From positions 199,528 to 263,527 of the forward strand of contig CAMYLV010000010.1 of the NCBI GenBank assembly GCA_947259495.1: 64,000 nt of DNA, in the 5' to 3' direction. The notes under the pieces were generated by a model. It was given only the letters and a program-made list of their open reading frames with translations. It was not told the origin of the DNA and did not search any database. Positions 8,807 through 17,310 of this stretch are shown here, piece by piece. The position numbers and the translations under genes were made by a program. Origin of the DNA: an uncultured Desulfobacterales bacterium (GTDB lineage Bacteria > Desulfobacterota > Desulfobacteria > Desulfobacterales > JAHEIW01). Position 1 is the first letter of the stretch. Each line of letters opens with the position of its first letter.

Positions 8807-9076
8807 TCAGCGAATGTACGTCACAATGTTGCTGAACAAATCGGTCGTGAAAGTCAGCATGGTTTGCATCATCCAGGGTAAAAAGAATAACAGTGCGCAC
8901 GCCACCGCCAACATTTTGGGAATAAAAGTCAGTGTCATTTCGTTGATGGAGGTGGCGGACTGAAATATGCTGACCAACAGCCCTACCAGCAAACCGGCCA
9001 ACAGCATAGGGGCTGCCAGTAGGATAGTGGTTTTAATGGCTTCGAAAAAAAATCCGGTTAAAAATTCAGGTGTCAT
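8807..9076 (-). CDS. fliQ: Flagellar export apparatus protein FliQ
   Basis: 89 residues with two membrane helices and the conserved family core LLVGLLVSIFQSATSINEMT followed by LTFIPKMLAV. FliQ packs with FliP and FliR to build the export channel. Its start codon touches the fliP stop (shared base at 9076), so the two are translationally coupled. Confidence 0.95.
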   Translation of the reverse strand: MTPEFLTGFFFEAIKTTILLAAPMLLAGLLVGLLVSIFQSATSINEMTLTFIPKMLAVACALLFFLPWMMQTMLTFTTDLFSNIVTYIR

Positions 9077-9945
9077 TACACAAAACTCCTGACCAAAGAT
9101 CCGATCAGCAGATTCCAGCCATCGGCCAATACAAATAACATTAATTTAAATGGCAGTGATATCATGATCGGCGGCAACATCATCATTCCCATGGACAGCA
9201 AAACACTGGCTACTACCATGTCGATGATCAAAAATGGTACATAAAGCAACAGCCCGATTTGAAATGCCGTTTTCACTTCACTGATAATAAAAGAGGGAAT
9301 CAGAACAGAAGTGGGAATATCGCCAGCATCCTTAGGCCGCTCCACTTTCGCAATTTCAACGAACAAAGCCAGATCCTTTTCCCGGGTCTGCTTGAACATA
9401 AATTTGCGCAACGGTACAGCAGCATTTTGCAGGGCCTGCTGCTGATCAATTTTATCATCTAAATACGGTTGCAGGGCATCCTGATTGACCTCTTGCCAGA
9501 CCGGCGTCATGATGAAAAAGGTTAAAAACAGCGCCAGACCGATAATGACCTGATTGGGCGGCATTTGCATGGTACCCAGTGCCCGGCGCAATAGCGACAG
9601 CACAATCACACAGCGGGTAAAGGAGGTCAGCATTATTAAAATGGCCGGTGCCAGGGACAGAATCGTCATCAACAGAAAAATCTGCAACACAACGGCCATT
9701 TTCCCGGGTTCCTGGGTTTGGTCCATGTCGATGCGAATAAACGCCGGGGTATCATTCGGCTCGGCAGCCGCACCGTCAGGTACAGCTCCAAAAATCGCGC
9801 CGATACCCACTGCGATAGCCGCCACAACAACCAGCAACTGCTGTAAGCGATGCTGCGATTGGCCATCACCGCAAACGGTTCTTTTTGGGCGCAGCGCAAA
9901 AAAACAAGCCCCGATCGGGCGATTTAAGGAATGCTGTCTGACCAT
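9076..9945 (-). CDS. fliP: Flagellar export apparatus protein FliP
   Basis: 289 residues. A long basic leader with a hydrophobic segment (about residues 36-58, ending GAAAEP) looks like a cleavable signal peptide, as in other FliP proteins. Then come the conserved core ([40 protein letters not shown]) and C-terminal helices ([19 protein letters not shown]). FliP is the central subunit of the FliPQR export pore. The leader may be over-extended by the start choice, and a later ATG or GTG could be used. The start touches the end of fliO. Confidence 0.95.
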   Translation of the reverse strand: MVRQHSLNRPIGACFFALRPKRTVCGDGQSQHRLQQLLVVVAAIAVGIGAIFGAVPDGAAAEPNDTPAFIRIDMDQTQEPGKMAVVLQIFLLMTILSLAPAILIMLTSFTRCVIVLSLLRRALGTMQMPPNQVIIGLALFLTFFIMTPVWQEVNQDALQPYLDDKIDQQQALQNAAVPLRKFMFKQTREKDLALFVEIAKVERPKDAGDIPTSVLIPSFIISEVKTAFQIGLLLYVPFLIIDMVVASVLLSMGMMMLPPIMISLPFKLMLFVLADGWNLLIGSLVRSFV

Positions 9946-10325
9946 TATTGATCGTTTTTTGACACCGTAAAACGGCGGGTTATTTTATTCAAATGATCGG
10001 AAAAAGACGGCGTAATGCGCCCGGTTCCTGGATCATGAATTTGATCCAAAATCGTTTTGTCATCTATTTTGGTCAACAGGCGAATGGTGTCGCCGGCGAT
10101 ACCCACCACCAGTATCGCACCGGGGATTTCAACCAGAGAGATATTTTTTTTCAAGCCGATATACTGACTGGCCAATACCCGGATCATTTTTCCCCCGGGA
10201 GCGGCGATGTCTTTTCGCATCACCCGCTTGCTGAAATAAAAAAAGAGCCCGAGACCCGCAAGCACCAGTGCCAGAGCGGCTACCATTTTTAAGGTCGTGG
10301 CCAACATGTCCGGTGTGGCATTCAT
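9945..10325 (-). CDS. fliO: Flagellar assembly protein FliO
   Basis: 126 residues: a short N-terminus, one membrane helix (about residues 9-30), then a cytoplasmic FliO domain with the recognisable stretch [20 protein letters not shown] followed by [17 protein letters not shown]. FliO assists FliP complex assembly. It starts inside the last codons of fliN (4-base overlap) and ends on the fliP start. Confidence 0.9.
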   Translation of the reverse strand: MNATPDMLATTLKMVAALALVLAGLGLFFYFSKRVMRKDIAAPGGKMIRVLASQYIGLKKNISLVEIPGAILVVGIAGDTIRLLTKIDDKTILDQIHDPGTGRITPSFSDHLNKITRRFTVSKNDQ

Positions 10326-10723
10326 TTTAACCTCTTAATACGTTCGCTGGGACTGATAATTTCGCTCAAACGGATACCATATTTTTCATTTACCACCACG
10401 ACCTCACCCCGGGCGACGAGCTTTTGATTGGCAAAAATTTCCAGGGTTTCTCCAGCCAATTTGGAGAGTTCGATCACCGACCCCTGGCCCAGATGAAGCA
10501 GCTCGTTGATCAACATTTTGGTCCGTCCCAGCTCAACCGAAATTTCCAGCGGAATATCCAGCAAAAAATCCATGTCACCCGATAACGAGCGATTTTTGGC
10601 ACCAGCCGGTGTTGCTTTTTTCGGTGACGCCGGTTTCGGCTGCGCCTCCGCTTGATCGCCATCGGCCTGAATTCCATCCGGCGACACGTTCTGTTTTTTT
10701 TCTTCTTTGTCAGAATCTTGCAT
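10322..10723 (-). CDS. fliN: Flagellar motor switch protein FliN
   Basis: 133 residues. A low-complexity Pro/Ala/Lys-rich leader (about residues 1-45) is followed by the SpoA domain (LDIPLEISVELGRTKMLINE, then LLHLGQGSVIELSKLAGETL, then VARGEVVVVNEKYGIRLSEI). FliN forms the lower part of the C-ring with FliM and FliG and takes part in rotation switching and export. It lies immediately downstream of fliM with a two-base gap. Confidence 0.95.
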   Translation of the reverse strand: MQDSDKEEKKQNVSPDGIQADGDQAEAQPKPASPKKATPAGAKNRSLSGDMDFLLDIPLEISVELGRTKMLINELLHLGQGSVIELSKLAGETLEIFANQKLVARGEVVVVNEKYGIRLSEIISPSERIKRLK

Positions 10724-10725
10724 TA

Positions 10726-11706
10726 TTAGCTGTTGCCTCCATTTGAATTTATCAATTTTGCAATCTCCACTGCACGATTCCCTTTGATAATCCCCGGATA
10801 GCCAAGATATTTGGGAACCTGATCAACACTGATGGAGATGAGATCCTCCGGGCCGGCTTTTAGTTTAATCACGTCTTCGACTTGCAAGTTGATCAGTTCC
10901 CGCAGGGTCTGTTTGGTTCGACCTAGTTCTGCAATGATGGTCACATACGTGTCTTTCAGTAATTCTTTTAACTGGGGGCTCCAGGTATATTTCAGATCTT
11001 TGTCTCGCAGGTACATGGGAGAAAGTTTCTCCTTAATCGGTTCCAGCATCAGGTATGGAATCGCCAGGTGAAAGTTTCCGGAGAACGCTTCGCCTTTGAG
11101 GGCAAAGACAATGATCAGCATAATATCGCTGGGGGGAACCAGCTGGACAAATTCCGGCTTGGTCTCGATTTTTTTCAGGCCAATCTCGATGGGATAAACC
11201 GTCGCCCAGGATTCTTCAAAGCGTACTAAAAGATCGAGGGCAAATTTTTTGATCATGCGCTGTTCAATCTGGGTAAAATCACGCACCTGAGTTGAGGCCT
11301 TGCCGTCGCCGCCGAACATGCAATCGATCAGGGAAAAGACAAGATTGGACTCGATGCCCAGCAGTGCATTGCCGATCAACGGCTTCATAGTGAACAGGTT
11401 GAAGCTGGTCGGTCTTGGAAATGCGCTGATGAATTCCTGGTATTTTACCATTTCGGTCGAAACAAATTCAATGCAGATGCTTCTTTGCATTGAAGACAGC
11501 AGAGTGTTCTGCACGATGCGTATGAATTTATCATACACTTCCTCCAGAGCCGAAAATTGGTCCCGCAGTATAATATCTTGGGATGTCAGATTATAAGGGG
11601 CGGCCTCGACATTCTTTGCCGGTCTCTGCGCGAGGTCAACATCACCTCTTTCCATGGCAGAAAGCAGCGCATCAATTTCTTCTTTTGTGAGTATTTGGTT
11701 AGACAT
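10726..11706 (-). CDS. fliM: Flagellar motor switch protein FliM
   Basis: 326 residues. The N-terminus MSNQILTKEEIDALLSAME contains the family motif that in relatives binds phosphorylated CheY. The middle domain carries GNALLGIESNLVFSLIDCMF with GGDG (GGxG motif used for FliG contact), and the C-terminal SpoA domain ends the protein. It belongs to the C-ring. Because the FliG gene in this window is truncated, the partner surface on FliG may be only partly present. Confidence 0.96.
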   Translation of the reverse strand: MSNQILTKEEIDALLSAMERGDVDLAQRPAKNVEAAPYNLTSQDIILRDQFSALEEVYDKFIRIVQNTLLSSMQRSICIEFVSTEMVKYQEFISAFPRPTSFNLFTMKPLIGNALLGIESNLVFSLIDCMFGGDGKASTQVRDFTQIEQRMIKKFALDLLVRFEESWATVYPIEIGLKKIETKPEFVQLVPPSDIMLIIVFALKGEAFSGNFHLAIPYLMLEPIKEKLSPMYLRDKDLKYTWSPQLKELLKDTYVTIIAELGRTKQTLRELINLQVEDVIKLKAGPEDLISISVDQVPKYLGYPGIIKGNRAVEIAKLINSNGGNS

Positions 11707-11717
11707 AGGGCAAGTGT

Positions 11718-12179
11718 TTATTGAATGACAAATTCGGTAAAAAAGATATTGCTAATCACCTCTGTCGGAAACAGGCCGTTGAGTTTACCGATAATTTCGT
11801 CCCGCAGAGCTGTCTTGCCTTCCATGCTGGCGATTTCCTCAAATCGCTTGGAAGGCAGTATCATCAAAATGCGATCTCTTATCTGGGGCAACCGCTCATT
11901 GAGTTTTTCAGCATCGCTTGACGCCGCGAGCTCGAGGTCCATCGTTATTCTTAAATACCGGTTGCGTTGCGGGTCAGCGAGATTGACAATGAACGTATCC
12001 AGTGAAAAAAGCGGTCCCAACTGGGCCGTCTGGCCCTGGTCGGTTTCGGTGTTAACGACCCCGTTTGCCGGGGTACTCAGGTCGGAAAGCTTGCTCCACA
12101 CCATGAAAAAGCCGGCGGCCAGGCCGATGGTCACTACCAGCATGACAGCAATAACTAAAGACATTATTTTATTTGACAT
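11718..12179 (-). CDS. fliL: Flagellar basal-body protein FliL
   Basis: 153 residues: one N-terminal membrane helix (about residues 7-28) and a periplasmic FliL domain (LFSLDTFIVNLADPQRNRYL, RITMDLELAASSDAEKLNER). FliL rings surround stator units and support torque under load. It overlaps the end of the motB gene by 11 bases, fitting a stator-associated role. Confidence 0.93.
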   Translation of the reverse strand: MSNKIMSLVIAVMLVVTIGLAAGFFMVWSKLSDLSTPANGVVNTETDQGQTAQLGPLFSLDTFIVNLADPQRNRYLRITMDLELAASSDAEKLNERLPQIRDRILMILPSKRFEEIASMEGKTALRDEIIGKLNGLFPTEVISNIFFTEFVIQ

Positions 12180-12918
12180 TTTCCTGTTTGCCCTCCGTTA
12201 ATAATAGGATTTCCACCCGTCTGTTTTTCATGCGATTGGCGGGCGAATCATTGGCGACAAGCGGTCGCGATTCGCCGTATCCCACCGCTGAAAGCCTGTG
12301 GGGGTCGACCTTGCAGACCTCGGCAAAATATTTGACTACATTCACAGCCCGCGCCACCGACAGTTCCCAGTTTGAGGGGAATCGTGCGGTTTGGATAGGG
12401 ATATTGTCGGTATGTCCTTCAACCCGCACCGCATCGGGCACCCGTTTGATGGCCTTGACGATCTGATCCAATAGTGCATAGCCTGCCGGGTTGATGCCCG
12501 CTTTGCCAAAATTAAAAAGAATCTGGTCTTCAAAAGAAAGCCGAATCCCCTGATGGGTGTGGGTGACCTGAATTCCAAAATCAGCCTCCAAAGATTTCAT
12601 GAGTGCATCGCTTGAAAGCCCGGTTAGACGCTTTTGGGGAGATGTCTTAACGCCTTCGGGCTGGGTCCCAATGTGTGACATGTCCTCAACCGGCTGGGTC
12701 GTTTTGATACTGATATTGACCATCCGACCTTCTTTTAAAATTCCCAGACCGCTTTGCAGTGCATTTTGAAAATCCTGTATTTTTTTAGCATCGACGCTGC
12801 TCATCGCAAACAGCAACACAAAAAAAACCATCAGCAGGGTCACCAGGTCATTAAAAGTGGTCAACCAGCCGGCGCTATTGCCGCCCTCGACCCCGGAATT
12901 CTGTCGCTGTCTTCTCAC
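12169..12918 (-). CDS. motB: Stator protein MotB with intact ion-binding aspartate
   Basis: 249 residues. The single membrane helix reads GWLTTFNDLVTLLMVFFVLL and contains the essential ion-accepting aspartate (D24). A linker follows, then a C-terminal OmpA-like peptidoglycan-binding domain (VRVEGHTDNIPIQTARFPSN; NWELSVARAVNVVKYF; GYGESRPLVAND). With MotA it forms the torque-generating ion channel anchored to the cell wall. It starts within the last four bases of the neighbouring MotB-like gene (ATGA-type overlap), so both MotB paralogues are made together. Confidence 0.93.
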   Translation of the reverse strand: MRRQRQNSGVEGGNSAGWLTTFNDLVTLLMVFFVLLFAMSSVDAKKIQDFQNALQSGLGILKEGRMVNISIKTTQPVEDMSHIGTQPEGVKTSPQKRLTGLSSDALMKSLEADFGIQVTHTHQGIRLSFEDQILFNFGKAGINPAGYALLDQIVKAIKRVPDAVRVEGHTDNIPIQTARFPSNWELSVARAVNVVKYFAEVCKVDPHRLSAVGYGESRPLVANDSPANRMKNRRVEILLLTEGKQENVK

Positions 12919-13658
12919 GGGCTTTCCTCGTTGGCTGGATTCTGAAGGTCCGGTCGAATAAATATCACTTCAACTCTCCGATTGGTGGTCTGGTTTTCAA
13001 CCGTATCATTGGCGACCAGGGGCCGAAATTCCCCAAATCCTTCAGCCGACAGTCGTTGCGCATCGATCCGGTGTTGTTCAATAAAATACCGTAGAACATT
13101 GACCGCCCGGGCGGTGGATAATTCCCAGTTGGACGGGAATACGGCCGTGTGAATAGGAACATCGTCGGTGTGCCCCTCTATGCGGATCAGATAGGTGGTT
13201 TGGGCAACAAGCGCCCCGATTTTTTCAAGCAGCGGAAGGGCCGGCGTTGAAATAGAGGCCACCCCTGATTCGAAAAGAGTCTGTTCGGACAGGCGCATCA
13301 CCAGGCCTTCCCGGGAAAACAGCACTTCGATCTCATCTTTCAGATTGAATTTATCAGAGAGCAACTCCAGATGTTCAAAAAGTTTGGCCAGTTCAGATCG
13401 GCTTTTGACCATACCCGCGGATTCCGGCAGGACAACCGATCCGGATTCAAATTTGATTCCGCCGGAGAATAAACCGACAGCATGGCTAAAGGAGCGTACA
13501 AATCGCATGACCTTGGCCTCGTCCATGGTGGAAAACGAACACAGCATGATAAAAAAACACAATAAAATGAGAATAAATCCGGAGTAGACAATTTCCCGTC
13601 CGCCGCTGGAAGCGCTATGACCGTTTTTGGATCCAACTCTTTGATTTTTTCTTTTCAT
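12915..13658 (-). CDS. MotB-like OmpA-domain protein lacking the conserved aspartate
   Basis: 247 residues with the same architecture as MotB: basic head, one membrane helix, linker, and OmpA-like domain with IRIEGHTDDVPIHTAVFPSN and GFGEFRPLVANDT. In the helix (GREIVYSGFILILLCFFIML) the position of the MotB ion-binding Asp is glycine (G27) by direct alignment with the neighbour's TFNDLVTLLM. It therefore cannot carry ions in the normal way by itself. It sits between motA and motB, so it may form mixed stators, plug or anchor them, or mediate assembly. Gene order motA then two motB-like genes occurs in other deltaproteobacteria, as far as I recall; the role is unknown. Confidence 0.85.
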   Translation of the reverse strand: MKRKNQRVGSKNGHSASSGGREIVYSGFILILLCFFIMLCSFSTMDEAKVMRFVRSFSHAVGLFSGGIKFESGSVVLPESAGMVKSRSELAKLFEHLELLSDKFNLKDEIEVLFSREGLVMRLSEQTLFESGVASISTPALPLLEKIGALVAQTTYLIRIEGHTDDVPIHTAVFPSNWELSTARAVNVLRYFIEQHRIDAQRLSAEGFGEFRPLVANDTVENQTTNRRVEVIFIRPDLQNPANEESP

Positions 13659-13661
13659 CTT

Positions 13662-14441
13662 TTAGGCTTTGGCCGGTTCGGCGCTGGTGGTTAGGCGGGC
13701 TTTGGGCGCGATAAAAGCCTTTAATTTCTGTTCGACTACGCGATGGTTGTCGCCGGACTGAATCGAAATGACCCCTTCCAAAATCATCTGTTTGACCAGA
13801 ACTTCCTGCTTGCTGCGTGTTTTCAGTTTGCCGGCCACCGGCAGAAACAACAAATTGGCCAGCATGGTTCCGTAAAAAGTGGTCAGCAGGGCCACCGCCA
13901 TGGGCGCGCCTATCTGGCTGGGGTCTTCCATCTGCATGAGCATCTGCACCAGCCCGATAATGGTGCCCAGCATCCCGACCGCCGGCGCAAAGCCTCCCAT
14001 GGTGGAGAATATTTCGGAACCCAGCCGGTGTCGCTCTTCCAGGTACTGGATCTCAATGGACATCACTTCTTCAATGGATGAAGACTCCATGCCGTCGATG
14101 GCCATCTGGATGCCGCGGGCCAGAAATGGGTCTTTGATATCCTTGAGCTGGGATTCAAATGACAGAATGCCCTCCTGACGGGCTTTTTTGGCAAAACCCG
14201 ACATCAGCGGAATGAATTCGCTGGCCATCTGGGAACGGTGTGAAAACACATTTTTGACGACCTTAAATACACTCAACACCTCTGAGAGCGGATAAGCCAG
14301 CAGGGTGGCACCCATGGTTCCACCCAAAACGATCATAACCGAGGGATAGTTGACAAACCAGGTCCCATCACCACCCATCAGGATGGAAATGATGACCAGA
14401 CCAAAAGCAACCACAATACCGATGAGAGTTGTGATATCCAC
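13662..14441 (-). CDS. motA: Stator protein MotA
   Basis: 259 residues with four membrane helices and the family features: MDITTLIGIVVAFGLVIISI at the start, the large cytoplasmic loop, and the C-terminal helix pair containing GGFAPAVGMLGTIIGLVQML and GAPMAVALLTTFYGTMLANL. MotA pentamers around MotB rotate the C-ring through FliG. A strong sigma-54 promoter lies about 120 bp upstream, so motA probably opens the long operon that continues through fliL-fliM-fliN-flh genes to fliA. Confidence 0.95.
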   Translation of the reverse strand: MDITTLIGIVVAFGLVIISILMGGDGTWFVNYPSVMIVLGGTMGATLLAYPLSEVLSVFKVVKNVFSHRSQMASEFIPLMSGFAKKARQEGILSFESQLKDIKDPFLARGIQMAIDGMESSSIEEVMSIEIQYLEERHRLGSEIFSTMGGFAPAVGMLGTIIGLVQMLMQMEDPSQIGAPMAVALLTTFYGTMLANLLFLPVAGKLKTRSKQEVLVKQMILEGVISIQSGDNHRVVEQKLKAFIAPKARLTTSAEPAKA

Positions 14442-14933
14442 GGATTAGCTCCTCTGCCGCTTTGACATCTCAATTGAACTTTAGATTCTGAAATTATCCG
14501 ATTAACGTGTGCTGAGATTGCAGGAAAATTTCAGAATTATTATTATTTTCAATGATTTTAGCAAGTATTGTGCCATCAGTCGGAATTGGGATGCTGAAAT
14601 GCAAAAATGAGGGCGACGGCAGGTAATCATCTGAACTCAATAGAAAAAGCGTCGATCTCAAGCGCTTTGCTCGGGGGGCTAAACAGACAGCCGGCAGCAG
14701 CGGCATAAAACCAGACCCGATCCGCGGGAGAAATCCGGTTTTAAACGTCAATTTTCATTTATTTTTGTCAACAGTTTGACGATGGTAATCGGCAGATTGC
14801 GCTAATTGGGGGTCGGACGCATATATACGGGGGCGCGCTGCTCAACCCTCAAATTGCCGATCATTGGCAGGGTGGCGGCCCAACTGCTCAGATCGGGCCA
14901 CACGCCACAGCAATCCCGCAGCCGCCGAATCGC
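14442..14933. other. Regulatory gap between flbD and motA
   Basis: 492 bp without a convincing gene. The 85-codon minus frame at 14494-14751 resembles no family and overlaps the promoter, so I reject it. The stretch contains the sigma-54 promoter for motA at 14560-14575. Confidence 0.6.
14560..14575 (-). promoter_or_regulatory. Sigma-54 promoter for the motA operon
   Basis: The minus strand reads TGGCACAATACTTGCT, matching the -24/-12 consensus (TGGCAC, five bases, TTGCW) at every defined position. It is about 120 bp upstream of motA. Confidence 0.8.
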
Positions 14934-15155
14934 TCAGGACAGATCCGGCGGCTGACCCGTACTGCTGTCCGGATTTGAATTAATGGTGCGCTGATATTCG
15001 ACAATTCGCTGCGACACCTCCTCGAGCGGTTCTTTGACCATGATTTTATTGTTGTTGGTAAATGTGATCACCGTCTCGGGGATGGCTTGCAAAGACTGAA
15101 TCCGATCCACGTTGACTATCAGCACTGAATCATTGAGTCGCGTTACTTTGATCAT
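14934..15155 (-). CDS. flbD: FlbD/SwrD-family flagellar protein
   Basis: 73 residues from the ATG at 15153-15155 (MIKVTRLNDSVLIVNVDRIQ), which is the family's usual start; a longer in-frame reading would add 34 unrelated residues. The remainder is ETVITFTNNNKIMVKEPLEE then VSQRIVEYQRTI. In Bacillus the homologue SwrD increases motor power, and the gene usually sits between flgE and motA, exactly as here. The product is a small cytoplasmic or membrane-edge protein without a membrane helix. Confidence 0.88.
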   Translation of the reverse strand: MIKVTRLNDSVLIVNVDRIQSLQAIPETVITFTNNNKIMVKEPLEEVSQRIVEYQRTINSNPDSSTGQPPDLS

Positions 15156-15266
15156 CTTGACACCACTTTGGTTTGACGGCGGCAAAAGCTGGTAATGAGT
15201 TTCGGACGGACGATATATCAAGTGGATCCGCCCGAGACCGCCGCCAAGCCGCCGCACCGATTAGAA

Positions 15267-16514
15267 TTAACGTTTAATATTGATCAATTCGGCCAGGATT
15301 TCGTCACTGGTGGTAATGACCCGCGAGTTGGCCTGAAAGGCCCGTTGGGTGGTAATCATTTTGACAAATTCCTGGGCCAAGTCGACATTGGACATCTCGA
15401 TGGAGCTGGGGCTGATAGTGCCCCGCCGACCGCTCTGGGAAATTCCCATCATAGCCTGCCCGGAATCGCGCGACTCGGTATACAGGTTTTTGCCCATTTT
15501 GTTGAGGCCGTAGTAATTGGGAAAATCCGCCAACACCACCTGATACAGCGGCGCCAGTTGCCCATTGGAATAGCTACCGGTCACCACTCCGGCTTCATCA
15601 ACCGAAACCCCCCGCAGCACCCCTGCAGTATACCCGTCCTGGGTCTGGAAGGTGGTCATGGAAGGCGCGGCATACTGGGTCAGGTCCCCGTGCGTCGCAC
15701 CGGCGCTGTCGACAAGATCCCAGAACAGGGTGAGATCGGAGGCTCCGCTGGTCAAACCGGTGAGGGAAATGACCGGATCAGTGTTGTTGGTCAGAGCGCC
15801 TGTGGCGCCGTCGAAGGTATAATTGGTGACATTAATGCTGACACCACCTCCAGCTCCGTAGGTTCCGGCCGGTACGGTGACACTGACATCCCAGGTGTTG
15901 GCCGCCATCTGTTTTTCAAACGTCAGCGTCACCGGTATGCCATTGCCCAATGAATCATAAACGATGACCGTTGTGGCATAGGTATCCAGGTTGGCTGCCC
16001 CGGCGTCCAGGTTTACATCCACCGTAAATTCGGTGCTGGCCTGCGGCGGGGTGGTGCTTTGCTCCGGCACATTGATGTCGACGATATTGCCCAGTGCCAG
16101 GGTGCCGTCCGGCTGAATAGCGGTGACTTCATAGCCTTGCACGAACAGGCCGTCCGGATTGATCAGATACCCGTCGCGATCAAAGGAAAAATCACCAGCC
16201 CGGGTATAAAAACTGGAATTGGCGTTATCGCGCAGAAGGAAAAACCCGGCTCCGTTTATGGCCATGTCGGTGGGGTTGGCGGTGTTCTCAATGGACCCCT
16301 GACTCCAGATAGGTGTTGTTCCCCAAAACTCCACTCCGCGGCCGATTTCATTGGAACCGCTGCCCTCCAACGATTGGCTTAAAATGTTGGCAAAAGAGGA
16401 GCGGTTGGATTTAAAAGCCGTGGTGTTGATATTGGCAATGTTGTCGCCAATAACGGTTAAGGCTCTGGAATTCACATTGAGCCCGGATACTCCGGCAAAC
16501 AATGAACCAATCAT
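15267..16514 (-). CDS. flgE: Flagellar hook protein FlgE
   Basis: 415 residues. The N-terminal rod/hook motif is MIGSLFAGVSGLNVNSRALT with GDNIANINTTAFKSNR. The central hook domains contain TRAGDFSFDRDGYLINPDG, and the C-terminal block is GTISPSSIEMSNVDLAQEFV with MITTQRAFQANSRVITT. FlgE polymerises into the hook after export, capped by FlgD. It lies 23 bp downstream of flgD and shares its operon, with fliK first. Confidence 0.95.
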   Translation of the reverse strand: MIGSLFAGVSGLNVNSRALTVIGDNIANINTTAFKSNRSSFANILSQSLEGSGSNEIGRGVEFWGTTPIWSQGSIENTANPTDMAINGAGFFLLRDNANSSFYTRAGDFSFDRDGYLINPDGLFVQGYEVTAIQPDGTLALGNIVDINVPEQSTTPPQASTEFTVDVNLDAGAANLDTYATTVIVYDSLGNGIPVTLTFEKQMAANTWDVSVTVPAGTYGAGGGVSINVTNYTFDGATGALTNNTDPVISLTGLTSGASDLTLFWDLVDSAGATHGDLTQYAAPSMTTFQTQDGYTAGVLRGVSVDEAGVVTGSYSNGQLAPLYQVVLADFPNYYGLNKMGKNLYTESRDSGQAMMGISQSGRRGTISPSSIEMSNVDLAQEFVKMITTQRAFQANSRVITTSDEILAELINIKR

Positions 16515-16537
16515 TTTAAATGTCCTCCATTAGGATG

Positions 16538-17245
16538 TTAATTTGAATTTATTTCTGGTTGTGCCGCGACCGCGGTTGGTGGCGGCGGTGCTTCAGAAAC
16601 GTCGATAACAGCGTCGATCGCCACAGTCTGAAGCTCGGTAATCAGGTACGCCGTGTTGTCTTTAAACGATACACCGGTCACGAGCGCACCCATCAGAGGT
16701 GTGACCGTCACATTCTGGTTGGCGGCGTCGACAGCCTGGATTTCAAAACGATAAACGCCCGGCGGCATCGGATTGCCGTCCAAATCCATCCCGTTCCACA
16801 CCGCGCTTTGCCTGCCCAGACCCAGAGCACCGGTCTCAAAAGAATTCACGAAGCCTCCGGTGGCATCATACACGCTGACGGCCGTCATGGCGGCATTGGC
16901 CTCCAATTCGAAATGGCAGGTCGCCGCCTGACCGTCTTCTAATAGCAGCCCGTTGCCCGAGGCGGTTATTTCCTTGCCGATGTAAGACACCGCCTGGGAA
17001 TGGGTCAGCGATGCTTGAAACTGCTCCATGTTCTTAAGACTGTCATGGATATTGCTGAGCTGCTCCAGTGAACTAAACTGCGCCAACTGGGCGGTAAATT
17101 CGGTGCTGTCAGCCGGGTTCAGCGGATCCTGATGCTGAAGCTGGGCAATCAACATGTTTAAAAAATCATCTTTGCCCAGAATCTTCGCCGGCGCGCTCGA
17201 TTGCGCATCGCTTGTGGTTGTATCGATGGCGTTAATGGGTGTCAT
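16538..17245 (-). CDS. flgD: Flagellar hook capping protein FlgD
   Basis: 235 residues. The conserved N-terminus is LGKDDFLNMLIAQLQHQDPL followed by NPADSTEFTAQLAQFSSLEQ. The C-terminal half carries an Ig-like FlgD domain (VWNGMDLDGNPMPPGVYRFE). FlgD is the temporary scaffold on which hook subunits assemble. It is found in the order fliK-flgD-flgE. Confidence 0.94.
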   Translation of the reverse strand: MTPINAIDTTTSDAQSSAPAKILGKDDFLNMLIAQLQHQDPLNPADSTEFTAQLAQFSSLEQLSNIHDSLKNMEQFQASLTHSQAVSYIGKEITASGNGLLLEDGQAATCHFELEANAAMTAVSVYDATGGFVNSFETGALGLGRQSAVWNGMDLDGNPMPPGVYRFEIQAVDAANQNVTVTPLMGALVTGVSFKDNTAYLITELQTVAIDAVIDVSEAPPPPTAVAAQPEINSN

Positions 17246-17310
17246 GTTAACCTCACAACATGTATTTGCAAGTTCATATATGTCGCTTGCATCGTCTTCA
17301 TCGGTCAGGG

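Noticed and set aside
14494..14751. 85-codon minus-strand frame between flbD and motA
   Set aside because: It overlaps the sigma-54 promoter of motA, resembles no family and lacks a ribosome site.
15195..15953. 252-codon plus-strand frame
   Set aside because: It lies antisense inside flgE and flbD; a Gly/His/Arg-rich shadow of real coding sequence.
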